DNA from: Aquimarina intermedia
Lineage (GTDB): Bacteria; Bacteroidota; Bacteroidia; Flavobacteriales; Flavobacteriaceae
Reading direction: 5' to 3'
Length of the DNA: 64,000 nucleotides
Assembly (NCBI RefSeq): GCF_008124785.1
Contig: NZ_VNHU01000013.1
Span: 1-64,000, forward strand
Shown piece by piece: positions 54,985 to 64,000 of this stretch (its first letter is position 1; each line of letters opens with the position of its first letter). The translations under genes were made by a program, and so were the position numbers. A model generated the notes under the pieces. That model was given only the letters and a program-made list of their open reading frames with translations. It was not told the DNA's origin and did not search any database.

Positions 54985-55383
54985 TTATTGTTTTTCAATA
55001 GTTGTTTTTGACTTAGTTTTAGATTTTACGTTCTTCTCTTTTACAGGTTTCACACCTTTATCCTGCCTTTCTACAACTAGCTCAGTAAATTTAATCTCAC
55101 CCGTTACCGGATCTTTTTCTTCTATAGAAAAAATTTCATTTCCTTTTTCATCAATAATAGAAGTCATACTTTGAGCACCCTTTTTTCTTTTAGCTCTTTT
55201 CGTTTCCTCTTCAGAAGATGTACTTTTCAGGTTTTCGGACTTATCAGAATCCTTGTCTTTTATTTTCTTACTAACTTCGGTAGCAGGAGTATCATTTTTT
55301 GTCTTTTCATTTTGAGCCAATGCATCACAAACACCTACTAGCATGAACGCAGAAAATAAAATAAAAAAATTGAGGCTTTTCAT
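54985..55383 (-). CDS. Secreted lysine-rich hypothetical protein
   Basis: A 132-residue protein with a Sec signal (KSLNFFILFSAFMLVGVCDALAQ). The rest is highly charged and probably disordered (KDKDSDKSENLKSTSSEEETKRAKRKKG), with one ordered-looking stretch (SMTSIIDEKGNEIFSIEEKDPVTGEIKFTELVVE). I start at ATG 55383; a TTG two codons upstream is less likely. Function unknown. It lies divergent from pheT. Confidence 0.7.
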   Translation of the reverse strand: MKSLNFFILFSAFMLVGVCDALAQNEKTKNDTPATEVSKKIKDKDSDKSENLKSTSSEEETKRAKRKKGAQSMTSIIDEKGNEIFSIEEKDPVTGEIKFTELVVERQDKGVKPVKEKNVKSKTKSKTTIEKQ

Positions 55384-55538
55384 TTTCAATAGTTTAAAAT
55401 TTTATCAAAGATAACATTTTTGCTCAGTTTTTAATCCTTACAGGTTGTCAAATAAAACATAAATTAAAGAAATACCAGAGCATTAATAGGGTTTTAATAA
55501 AAATTGCTAGCTTCTTCGTGATATGGGTTGCTTCTTGT

Positions 55539-55568
55539 TTGTCAACATTGATCATTATAGTATCTTTA
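55539..55568 (+). promoter_or_regulatory. Promoter of pheT
   Basis: TTG (55539-55541), 19-bp spacer, TATCTTTA (55561-55568), one mismatch from TAnnTTTG, 25 bp before the pheT ATG. Confidence 0.6.
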
Positions 55569-55593
55569 CCGCCTAATTTCAGAATCATCATAA

Positions 55594-58020
55594 ATGAAAA
55601 TTTCATATAACTGGCTTAAGCAATTTATTAAACTTGACTGGGATGCTCAAAAAACAGGAGAACTCTTAACCGATTTAGGTCTGGAGGTTGAAGGTATTGA
55701 CTCCTATCAGAGTGTGAAGGGTGGCTTGGAAGGCATCATTGTTGGGCATGTTCTTACCTGTGAAAAACATGAGAATGCAGACAAACTAAAGGTTACTACG
55801 GTTGATCTTGGTACAGGAGAGCCGGTGCAGATTGTTTGTGGTGCAGCCAATGTAGCTGCCGGACAAAAAGTACCTATTGCCACCGTTGGGACGACGCTTT
55901 ATGACGATAAAGGAGAGGCTTGGACTATTAAAAAGGGTAAAATACGCGGAGAAGTCAGTCATGGAATGATCTGTGCTGAGGACGAGTTGGGATTAGGTAG
56001 TAGTCACGATGGTATTATGGTTCTGGAAGCTGATATTCCCGCAGGAACTCCCGCTTCCAAAATTTTTGATGTTGAAAATGATCAGATTTTTGAAATCGGT
56101 TTGACTCCGAACCGTGCAGACGCCATGAGTCATTGGGGGACGGCACGCGACCTTAAAGCAGGACTTATACAACAAGAGATTAATCTGGAATTAATAACCC
56201 CGTCGGTCTCTAATTTTAGAGTAGAAAATCGTCTGCATAAAATTGATATTGATGTTAAAAATCCAGCATTAGCTCCCAGATATTGCGGAGTCACTATCTC
56301 TGATATTAAAGTTACCGAATCGCCAAAATGGCTGCAACATCGCTTGAAAGCTATTGGGATTCTCCCAAAAAACAACGTGGTTGATATTACTAATTATGTG
56401 TTACATGAATTAGGACAACCGCTACATGCTTTTGACGCACAACATATCACAGGTAATAAAATCATCGTCAAAACATTAGATACCGGGACCAAATTCACCA
56501 CCTTAGACGAAGTGGAACGAGAATTACATGAAGAAGATTTAATGATCTGTGATGCAGAAAAACCTTTGTGTATTGCCGGTGTCTTTGGCGGACTAGAATC
56601 AGGTGTAACAGAAAAGACAACGTCCATATTTCTTGAAAGTGCATATTTTAATCCTGTAAGCATAAGAAAATCTGCTAAAAGACACGGACTTAACACGGAT
56701 GCTTCATTCCGTTTTGAACGTGGAATAGATCCCAATATTACCGAGTATGCACTTAAGCGTGCCACCTTATTAATTCAAGAATTAGCCGGAGGAGTGGTTA
56801 CTAGTGATATAGCGGATTTATATCCTAAAAAAATCGAAGATTTTCAAGTTTTCCTATCTTTTGAAAATACCGCAAAACTTATAGGTGAAGAGCTTCCTGC
56901 CGAAACTATTAAACGTATTCTAACCTCGCTTGAAATAAAAGTAAATAATGTCACAGAAAGCGGTTTAGGACTAACCATTCCTGCTTATCGCAACGATGTA
57001 CAACGTGAAGCCGATGTCATTGAAGAAATTTTGCGTGTATATGGCTATAATAATGTCAAGTTTACTCAAAAATTAAATGCATCCATTTCGAATATTGATA
57101 AGTTTGCTGATCATACTATTCAAAATACAATTGCCGGTCAATTGGTCGGACAGGGTTTCTTCGAAATTATGACAAATTCTTTAACTACACCTAATTCAAT
57201 AAAGTTAAGTGAGCAGTTAAATGATGAGCAATCGGTACGCATGTTAAATCCATTGAGTAATGATTTATCTGTTATGCGACAGTCCATTCTCTTTTCGGGA
57301 TTAGAAGCTGTTAGTTACAACATTAATCGTAAACGAGCAGACCTCAAACTTTTTGAATTTGGCAAGACCTATCATCAATATGGAGATGAGCGTGTAGAAC
57401 AAAAACACCTCAATCTATTATTGACAGGTAATAAAAATGATGAACGATGGACGGAAGCTTCACAACAAACAAATTTCTTTATTCTAAAAGGTGTGGTTAG
57501 CTCCATACTTGAACGTCTAGGAATTAACACTTCGCGAATAACACCTATAAAGAGTGATGTTTTTTCAGAAGGGATCGCTTTTAGCATAGGTAAAAAACGA
57601 TTAGTAGAGCTAGGGGTGATAAAAAAATCAGTCTTAAAGAATTTTTCTATTAATCAGGAAGTATTGCACGCAGACTTTAATTGGGACTTGCTAACAGAAT
57701 TTGTAAGACATACTGCTGTCAAATATCATCCTATCGCAAAATATCCCGCTGTTCGTCGAGATTTTGCTTTGCTACTGGATCAAAAGGTAACATTTGATGA
57801 AATCTATACCATCGCCAACCAAACTGAAAAGAAGTTACTTAAGCAAGTCAATTTATTTGATGTATACGAAGGTAAAAACCTGCCTAAAGGAAAAAAATCC
57901 TATGCAGTAAGTTTTACCCTCCAGGATGAGAACAAAACATTGACTGATAAGCAAATTGATAAAATAATGAATAAGCTACAACATAACTTTGAGACTAAAC
58001 TCGAAGCAGAGCTTAGATAA
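55594..58020 (+). CDS. pheT: Phenylalanine-tRNA ligase beta subunit
   Basis: An 808-residue PheRS beta subunit. It has a tRNA-binding EMAP-like domain (about 40-150; GHVLTCEKHENADKLKVTTVDLG), B3/4 editing domain (about 210-390; RYCGVTISDIKVTESPKWLQ, HELGQPLHAFDAQHI), B5 domain (about 405-475), the catalytic-like core and a C-terminal FDX-ACB anticodon-binding domain (about 715-808; KYHPIAKYPAVRRDFALLLD). Length is normal. pheS is not adjacent, which is usual in Bacteroidota. It has its own promoter and terminator. Confidence 0.97.
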   Translation: MKISYNWLKQFIKLDWDAQKTGELLTDLGLEVEGIDSYQSVKGGLEGIIVGHVLTCEKHENADKLKVTTVDLGTGEPVQIVCGAANVAAGQKVPIATVGTTLYDDKGEAWTIKKGKIRGEVSHGMICAEDELGLGSSHDGIMVLEADIPAGTPASKIFDVENDQIFEIGLTPNRADAMSHWGTARDLKAGLIQQEINLELITPSVSNFRVENRLHKIDIDVKNPALAPRYCGVTISDIKVTESPKWLQHRLKAIGILPKNNVVDITNYVLHELGQPLHAFDAQHITGNKIIVKTLDTGTKFTTLDEVERELHEEDLMICDAEKPLCIAGVFGGLESGVTEKTTSIFLESAYFNPVSIRKSAKRHGLNTDASFRFERGIDPNITEYALKRATLLIQELAGGVVTSDIADLYPKKIEDFQVFLSFENTAKLIGEELPAETIKRILTSLEIKVNNVTESGLGLTIPAYRNDVQREADVIEEILRVYGYNNVKFTQKLNASISNIDKFADHTIQNTIAGQLVGQGFFEIMTNSLTTPNSIKLSEQLNDEQSVRMLNPLSNDLSVMRQSILFSGLEAVSYNINRKRADLKLFEFGKTYHQYGDERVEQKHLNLLLTGNKNDERWTEASQQTNFFILKGVVSSILERLGINTSRITPIKSDVFSEGIAFSIGKKRLVELGVIKKSVLKNFSINQEVLHADFNWDLLTEFVRHTAVKYHPIAKYPAVRRDFALLLDQKVTFDEIYTIANQTEKKLLKQVNLFDVYEGKNLPKGKKSYAVSFTLQDENKTLTDKQIDKIMNKLQHNFETKLEAELR

Positions 58021-58045
58021 TTATATAAATTAAATAAGCAAACAA

Positions 58046-58084
58046 TAGCCTTTTTCACTTCGTTGAGAAAGGCTACTTATTTTT
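58046..58084 (+). terminator. Terminator of pheT
   Basis: TAGCCTTTTTCA (58046-58057) pairs with TGAGAAAGGCTA (58064-58075) with one mismatch, followed by a T-rich tract. Confidence 0.75.
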
Positions 58085-58236
58085 ATGTCTATTTACTAAT
58101 ATAAACATGTTGATATCGACGGCAGACAAATAACAATCAACAAACGTTAAAGTTGAGATACCATCGCTGAGTTTTGATCCTAATTATTGGAGAAAATCCT
58201 CTAAATCGCTAATTTAGTGATGCTAAAGAAAAAGAA

Positions 58237-58956
58237 ATGATGGTACCACGAACGAATCTTGAAAAGCAACTTACTAAAATCAGAGATAAGCAATACACTT
58301 CTCATGACTGGAAATCTCAGGTTGCACTATTGTTTGATCAGGAAACAATAAAAACTGAAAAGATAGTCGAGAAGCTAACAACAGTTTCATCATCCAGTGA
58401 GAATAACTTTGATTTTGAGGTGCTCGAAACCTCTAAGATCTATCATCTCGATCAGATAAGGAAAATTTGTATTGATTACCGTTTACGCTTCTTGGATGCT
58501 AAATTCTTTAAGGGTACAATACCTTATGAAGCCGTAACCATTATTAAAGATTTAGAAAAAACACATAATACGAGCCTCAACGGCTTTAAAATCGTAGCGC
58601 CTTCTAAACTTTTTAAACTTGAAAATGCAGATGATCCCTTATTATTTGCGCCGATAGGAAACGATTATTTTTATTTAATTCATAAATGGGGAAAAGACTT
58701 ACATCCACTACGTAAATTTTTTATGTGGTTTTTTAAAAGCTTTGAAAATTTACTATTCCTAACCTTTTTAGTAAGTGTTTTATGTACCTTTATGGTTCCG
58801 GATGGTTTGTTTAGTAAACAACAAAACACTTCTACTACTATTATGGTGTTTTTATTTGTATTCAAGTCAATTGCAGCAGTAGTACTTTTTTATGGCTTTG
58901 CACTAGGCAAAAATTTTAATACAGCCATCTGGAACAGTAAATATTTTAATGCTTAG
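58237..58956 (+). CDS. Hypothetical membrane protein, first gene of a three-gene operon
   Basis: A 239-residue protein with a soluble N-terminal part (helical, charged; LEKQLTKIRDKQYTSHDWKS) and two C-terminal membrane helices (LLFLTFLVSVLCTFMVP; TIMVFLFVFKSIAAVVLFYGFALG). The cytoplasmic region has RKICIDYRLRFLDAKFFKGTIP and FAPIGNDYFYLIHKWG. I do not recognise a domain. The next gene starts 11 bp after its stop, and a third 3 bp later, so they form one unit ending at a strong terminator. Confidence 0.75.
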   Translation: MMVPRTNLEKQLTKIRDKQYTSHDWKSQVALLFDQETIKTEKIVEKLTTVSSSSENNFDFEVLETSKIYHLDQIRKICIDYRLRFLDAKFFKGTIPYEAVTIIKDLEKTHNTSLNGFKIVAPSKLFKLENADDPLLFAPIGNDYFYLIHKWGKDLHPLRKFFMWFFKSFENLLFLTFLVSVLCTFMVPDGLFSKQQNTSTTIMVFLFVFKSIAAVVLFYGFALGKNFNTAIWNSKYFNA

Positions 58957-58967
58957 TTTTATTATAT

Positions 58968-59192
58968 ATGTTTCCAGATAGCAATTATGAGCGGGTCTAC
59001 ACCGGCAGTTTGATCACAATACAATTTTTACAAACAATTCTTCAGGATAACGGAATTAATTCAATTACCAGAGACGACATGAAATCGGGTATGATGGCTG
59101 GTTTTGGAGGAGGTATTCCTGATCACATTCAGTTATTTGTAGAAAAAGAAGATGTAACCAAAGCAATGGCTCTAATCAACCAACATAAATAG
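58968..59192 (+). CDS. DUF2007 domain-containing protein
   Basis: A 74-residue protein of the DUF2007 (putative signal-transducing) family. Its fold is ferredoxin-like, with ERVYTGSLITIQFLQTILQDNGI, then a flexible loop (SGMMAGFGGGIPDHIQ), and LFVEKEDVTKAMALINQ. The family often lies beside membrane proteins and may bind a ligand or metal; no specific role is known. Tightly placed between two membrane-protein genes. Confidence 0.85.
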   Translation: MFPDSNYERVYTGSLITIQFLQTILQDNGINSITRDDMKSGMMAGFGGGIPDHIQLFVEKEDVTKAMALINQHK

Positions 59193-59195
59193 TTT

Positions 59196-59408
59196 ATGAA
59201 TAATAACGAACACCATAGTCCGACACCTAAACGTAAAACCTGGGATTTATTAATCGGTATAGCTCTAGTCTTGTTTGGATCATTTAGACTCTATACGCGT
59301 TTACAAACAGAAGAAGACTGGAGTTTCAGATCCATATTCACGCTGGCTTTTATACTATACGGAGCTTATTTAATTTTCAGATACTTCAAAAATTCTTCTA
59401 GAATTTAG
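59196..59408 (+). CDS. Small two-helix membrane protein
   Basis: A 70-residue protein with two membrane helices (WDLLIGIALVLFGSFRLYTRL and FTLAFILYGAYLIFRYF) joined by a short loop (QTEEDWSFRSI), and a basic N-terminus. It starts 3 bp after the DUF2007 stop, so coupling is very likely. Function unknown. It ends the operon. Confidence 0.78.
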   Translation: MNNNEHHSPTPKRKTWDLLIGIALVLFGSFRLYTRLQTEEDWSFRSIFTLAFILYGAYLIFRYFKNSSRI

Positions 59409-59428
59409 TTTATCTCAACATAAGATGT

Positions 59429-59458
59429 AAAAAAAATCCCGCTTTATGCGGGATTTTT
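59429..59458. terminator. Bidirectional terminator
   Basis: AAAAATCCCGC (59432-59442) pairs with GCGGGATTTTT (59448-59458) around TTTAT, between the small operon and the convergent ABC-F gene. Confidence 0.93.
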
Positions 59459-59476
59459 GTATACTATATAAAATTG

Positions 59477-61180
<1,704 letters not shown>

Positions 61181-61269
61181 TTAAAAATTTAATTAACTAT
61201 AAATTAACAAAACCAGAACGTCTTTCCTTTTATTTTTGGCTAGTCAGAAAGTAAGGTAATTTTTCCCAA

Positions 61270-62715
61270 ATGCATATTAAACTTATAAAGCGATTCGCTT
61301 TTATATTGAGTATACCCTGTTTTTTCTATTCTTGTGATGACTACGGTTATTCGAATAGAGCTGACACTTATCTCGGTGGCGAAATCGTAAACCCAAATTC
61401 TAATTTTGTTATCTTATCCAAAGAAAACAAACTATCTGACACGATTTATCTTGACCAAAATAATAGGTTTTTGCATAAAATTAAAGATTTTGAAGCAGGA
61501 GTTTATTCCTTCCGGCATGCTCCAGAAAATCAAATTGTGCTTTTAGAAAAAGGTGATAGCCTCTATTTCAGACTCAATACGATGGAATTGGATGAATCCC
61601 TTGCTTTTACAGGAGTTGGAGCTGAAAAAAATACTTTTTTAATTGAAATGTTTCTGCTTAATGAAAGAGAGCGAGATGATTTAATCAGAAGAGGATTTAA
61701 ACTTGAACCAGAAGCTTTTCAAGAAAAACAGAATGTGTTGCTAAACAGAAGAAAAAAGAGGTTCAATCAGCTCAATACAAAAATCAAGTTGAGTCCTCTG
61801 GCAAAAAAAATATTGAAAGCTAGTTATCAATATGATTTCTATTCACGCCATGAGATGTATTCTTATAGCCATTACGGAGTAACCGACATTTCAAACATCA
61901 ACAAACTCCCTCAATCATTTTTTACATATCGTGGAAAAGTTAATTTTAATGACAAGGATTTAAAGCGTTTGTACTCTTACAATAGATTTTTAAATCATTA
62001 CATCACAAACTCTTCTTATACAAATTACACAAAAGGAAAGTCATATCGTACCGATCCTGTTGGTGTCACGCTTTATGAACTTAACTTGGTGGATAGTTTG
62101 ATAACCAATGAGTACATCAAAAACAATTTACTGCGTGGTATAACGAGCGAATTTTTATTAGGGAATGAAGATACTATCGCTTCAAAAAAAGTCTTAGAGT
62201 CGTATACAGGAAAAAGTTCGAACAATTTGTTTACAGAAGAACTGAATCGTTTAAGAAAAGCCACATCAAAATTAAAACCAAACAATATCATTCCCAATCA
62301 AGATCTTATTAGTTCTAATGGGGATCTGATTAAGCTATCCTCAGTCTTTGAAAAACCTATTACCGCCTTGTTTTTTTGGTCTTTAGAAGATCAAAAACAT
62401 TATATGAGTGCCCATCAAAGGGCTACACAGTTAACAGATCGATATCCTAAAATTGATTTTATAGGAATTAATACGGATGAGCAACAAACCAAAAGTTGGT
62501 TACGAGCAATCAAACGTCATGACTATAATCCTAAAAGGGAATATGAGTTCAAGCACCCCAAGTGCTCATCTGAAGAGCTTGTAATTTATGATAAAAACAA
62601 GGTTATTTTGGTCAATCAAGATGGTAAAATTATTAATACTACCAACGATTTATTTTCTCCTTCTTTCGAAAAACGATTATACCTTTATCATGAAATGATA
62701 AGTAACACTAATTAA
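61270..62715 (+). CDS. Lipoprotein with degenerate thioredoxin-like domain (no CxxC)
   Basis: A 481-residue lipoprotein (lipobox FFYSC, Cys22). The N-terminal region (about 30-110; LGGEIVNPNSNFVILSKENKL, FLHKIKDFEAGVYSFRHAPENQIVLLEKGDSLYFRLN) resembles DUF4369-type beta domains that precede TlpA-like thioredoxins in Bacteroidota. A long helical middle follows. The C-terminal domain keeps thioredoxin order (SSVFEKPITALFFWSLED, YPKIDFIGINTDEQQTKSWLRA, ELVIYDKNKVILVNQDGKI), but the FWSLEDQ site has no cysteines. It cannot do thiol redox chemistry and is probably structural or binding. Gene stands alone. Confidence 0.8.
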   Translation: MHIKLIKRFAFILSIPCFFYSCDDYGYSNRADTYLGGEIVNPNSNFVILSKENKLSDTIYLDQNNRFLHKIKDFEAGVYSFRHAPENQIVLLEKGDSLYFRLNTMELDESLAFTGVGAEKNTFLIEMFLLNERERDDLIRRGFKLEPEAFQEKQNVLLNRRKKRFNQLNTKIKLSPLAKKILKASYQYDFYSRHEMYSYSHYGVTDISNINKLPQSFFTYRGKVNFNDKDLKRLYSYNRFLNHYITNSSYTNYTKGKSYRTDPVGVTLYELNLVDSLITNEYIKNNLLRGITSEFLLGNEDTIASKKVLESYTGKSSNNLFTEELNRLRKATSKLKPNNIIPNQDLISSNGDLIKLSSVFEKPITALFFWSLEDQKHYMSAHQRATQLTDRYPKIDFIGINTDEQQTKSWLRAIKRHDYNPKREYEFKHPKCSSEELVIYDKNKVILVNQDGKIINTTNDLFSPSFEKRLYLYHEMISNTN

Positions 62716-62717
62716 AA

Positions 62718-62756
62718 AAAAATACCGCTTGAAAAGTTTCAAGCGATATTTTTTTT
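62718..62756. terminator. Bidirectional terminator
   Basis: AAAATACCGCTTGAAA (62719-62734) pairs with TTTCAAGCGATATTTT (62737-62752), one mismatch, with T/A runs on both sides, between the lipoprotein gene and the convergent aldolase gene. Confidence 0.88.
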
Positions 62757-62778
62757 GGTATTTTGAAAATTCTTTTTT

Positions 62779-63432
62779 TTAATTCCCTTTTTTATAATCT
62801 TCAAGAAATTTTGCTAAACCAATATCCGTTAATGGATGTTTTAACAATCCTTCGATGGATGATAGTGGACCTGTCATTACATCAGCTCCAATTTTAGCAC
62901 AATCGATAACATGCATCGTATGTCTTACTGATGCAGCCAATATCTCTGTTTGAAAACCATAATTATCATAGATAAGACGAATTTCGGCGATAAGATTCAA
63001 ACCATCTGTTGAGATGTCGTCTAATCGTCCAATAAATGGTGACACATATGTAGCTCCCGCCTTTGCAGCTAGAAGCGCCTGTCCTGCAGAAAACACTAAG
63101 GTACAGTTGGTACGTATCCCCTTATCGCTAAAATATTTAATTGCCTTTACTCCTTCTTTAATCATTGGAACTTTTACCACAATTCGCTCGTGTAACTTTG
63201 CCAATGCTTCTCCTTCTTTAATCATTCCCTCAAAATCGGTAGCAATAACTTCTGCACTTACATCACCTGTTACGATATCACATATCTTCTTATAATGTGC
63301 AATAATATTCTCTTCTCCTGTAATACCTTCTTTGGCCATTAAGGATGGATTAGTCGTTACTCCGTCAAGAACTCCTAAATCTTGCGCCTCTTTAATTTGA
63401 TCAAGATTAGCTGTATCAATGAAAAATTTCAT
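62779..63432 (-). CDS. fsa: Transaldolase/fructose-6-phosphate aldolase family enzyme
   Basis: A 217-residue TIM-barrel aldolase of the short transaldolase (FSA/TalC) branch. It has the N-terminus [31 protein letters not shown], the Schiff-base lysine in [12 protein letters not shown] (about K88), and [26 protein letters not shown]. It links sugar phosphates of glycolysis and the pentose-phosphate path. Whether it acts as transaldolase or FSA cannot be told from sequence by eye; in Bacteroidota this form usually replaces the classic transaldolase. Single gene. Confidence 0.92.
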   Translation of the reverse strand: MKFFIDTANLDQIKEAQDLGVLDGVTTNPSLMAKEGITGEENIIAHYKKICDIVTGDVSAEVIATDFEGMIKEGEALAKLHERIVVKVPMIKEGVKAIKYFSDKGIRTNCTLVFSAGQALLAAKAGATYVSPFIGRLDDISTDGLNLIAEIRLIYDNYGFQTEILAASVRHTMHVIDCAKIGADVMTGPLSSIEGLLKHPLTDIGLAKFLEDYKKGN

Positions 63433-63508
63433 GTTGTTGTGTTTTGGTTTGTATTTATTAAGATCGTGCGAAGATAAAATTTATTTCGCTGATCCCCTGT
63501 TTATCGTT

Positions 63509-64000
63509 CTATAATTTATAATGATTCATCAAGAGTTTCTCATACATTTTACTAGGTAGAATTCCATGAAGCAGCACAGAAAATCGTTGCATAAACGCAC
63601 CTATTTTATACCGCACTTTAGGGGTGTCATCCTCAAGAATCCTTGCAACTGCTCTTGCCATTATTTCCGGATCTTGTCCATCATCCACATGAGCATCCAT
63701 GAGATTTAATGTGTTATTATACGTAGTTCTATACGGTGAATTTTCTTTTACAGGAGCATGATATCTTCCAGCTGCTATATTTGTTGCAAAATCTCCCGGA
63801 GCAACATTACTCATTTTAATATTGAAGGGCTTCAACTCCATACGCCAAGCTTCAGCAGTAATTTCTAACGCTGCCTTGGATGCACTATAAACGCCACGAA
63901 ATGGAAGTCCCATGTAGCCGGCGATAGAAGTTATATTAATTATGAAACCTTTTTGCTGCTTCCTCATAATTGGTAATACAGCTTTGATTACATTTACAGG
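63509..64000 (-). CDS. Short-chain dehydrogenase/reductase, N-terminus outside window
   Basis: A Rossmann-fold SDR oxidoreductase cut by the window end. The frame is open to base 64000 (PVNVIKAVLPIMRKQQKGFI). Visible are the catalytic Ser in IINITSIAG, YSASKAAL (YxxxK), and an extended C-terminal half typical of classical SDRs (ELKPFNIKMSNVAPGDFATNIAAGRY). The NAD(P)-binding TGxxxGxG lies beyond the window. The C-terminal extension ends with a hydrophobic-basic tail (MQRFSVLLHGILPSKMYEKLLM). Substrate unknown. Confidence 0.9.
   Translation of the reverse strand, partial: PVNVIKAVLPIMRKQQKGFIINITSIAGYMGLPFRGVYSASKAALEITAEAWRMELKPFNIKMSNVAPGDFATNIAAGRYHAPVKENSPYRTTYNNTLNLMDAHVDDGQDPEIMARAVARILEDDTPKVRYKIGAFMQRFSVLLHGILPSKMYEKLLMNHYKL

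Noticed and set aside
58203-58223. Short stem ATCGCTAA/TTAGTGAT before the 58237 gene
   Set aside because: Weak, with a mismatch and no loop to speak of; likely chance in AT-rich DNA.

Overview
The window comes from the chromosome of a low-GC member of the Bacteroidota, most probably family Flavobacteriaceae. Supporting signs are TAnnTTTG-type -7 promoter elements with a TTG near -33, weak Shine-Dalgarno sequences, a type IX secretion C-terminal signal on a secreted nuclease, outer-membrane beta-barrel receptors with CarboxypepD_reg-like N-termini, OmpA proteins with thrombospondin type 3 repeats, secreted DUF5117-type zinc proteases, and many lipoproteins with SCxx lipoboxes. No rRNA, tRNA, CRISPR array or prophage was seen. 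Most genes are housekeeping or envelope genes, with short accessory stretches between them.

Layout. 1-147 is the cut end of an IS3-family (IS150-like) element. 189-2638 holds a cysteine-synthase-fold enzyme and an alpha-oxoamine synthase whose pairing fits the first two steps of sulfonolipid (capnine) synthesis. 2727-9263 carries an oligopeptidase B-like lipoprotein, YbaB, a DUF1508 protein, threonine aldolase and a large zinc protease. 9364-10819 is prfB, with its programmed +1 frameshift intact, and an ArsC-like protein. 11125-16114 is a tandem pair of TonB-type outer-membrane proteins. 16176-19911 has a 58-residue membrane protein, fumC, and a Cys/Met-metabolism PLP enzyme divergent from an Lrp/AsnC regulator. 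20290-31018 carries an outer-membrane protein, holA, an HsdR_N nuclease-like protein, a glycosyltransferase, two OmpA-family proteins, a YrdC/Sua5 protein, a hydrolase-like protein, a GNAT acetyltransferase and a UvrD/PcrA helicase. 31297-35786 has an orphan gene followed by a compact four-gene operon (DsrE-like, M20 peptidase, FMN glutamate-synthase-like, membrane protein).

35838-43775 holds a REP-like palindrome, a patatin, an M1 aminopeptidase, recG, a saccharopine dehydrogenase-like enzyme and a SatD-DUF3307 operon. The SatD promoter is covered by three 18-bp palindromes at an exact 28-bp period. 43867-50203 is the most accessory part. It holds a frameshifted gene, orphan membrane and secreted proteins, a type IX-secreted endonuclease I, a nitroreductase gene broken by an in-frame stop, and a 62-residue cysteine-rich peptide with a bacteriocin-type leader. 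50275-64000 returns to core genes: ackA-pta, a TlpA-like lipoprotein, pheT, a small three-gene operon, an ABC-F protein, a thioredoxin-like lipoprotein without CxxC, a transaldolase/FSA-family enzyme and a truncated SDR.

The most promising observation is the SatD operator-promoter array. Next are the cysteine-rich leader peptide, the putative capnine gene pair and the two freshly broken genes. All functional calls rest on motif recognition by eye; no database search was run.
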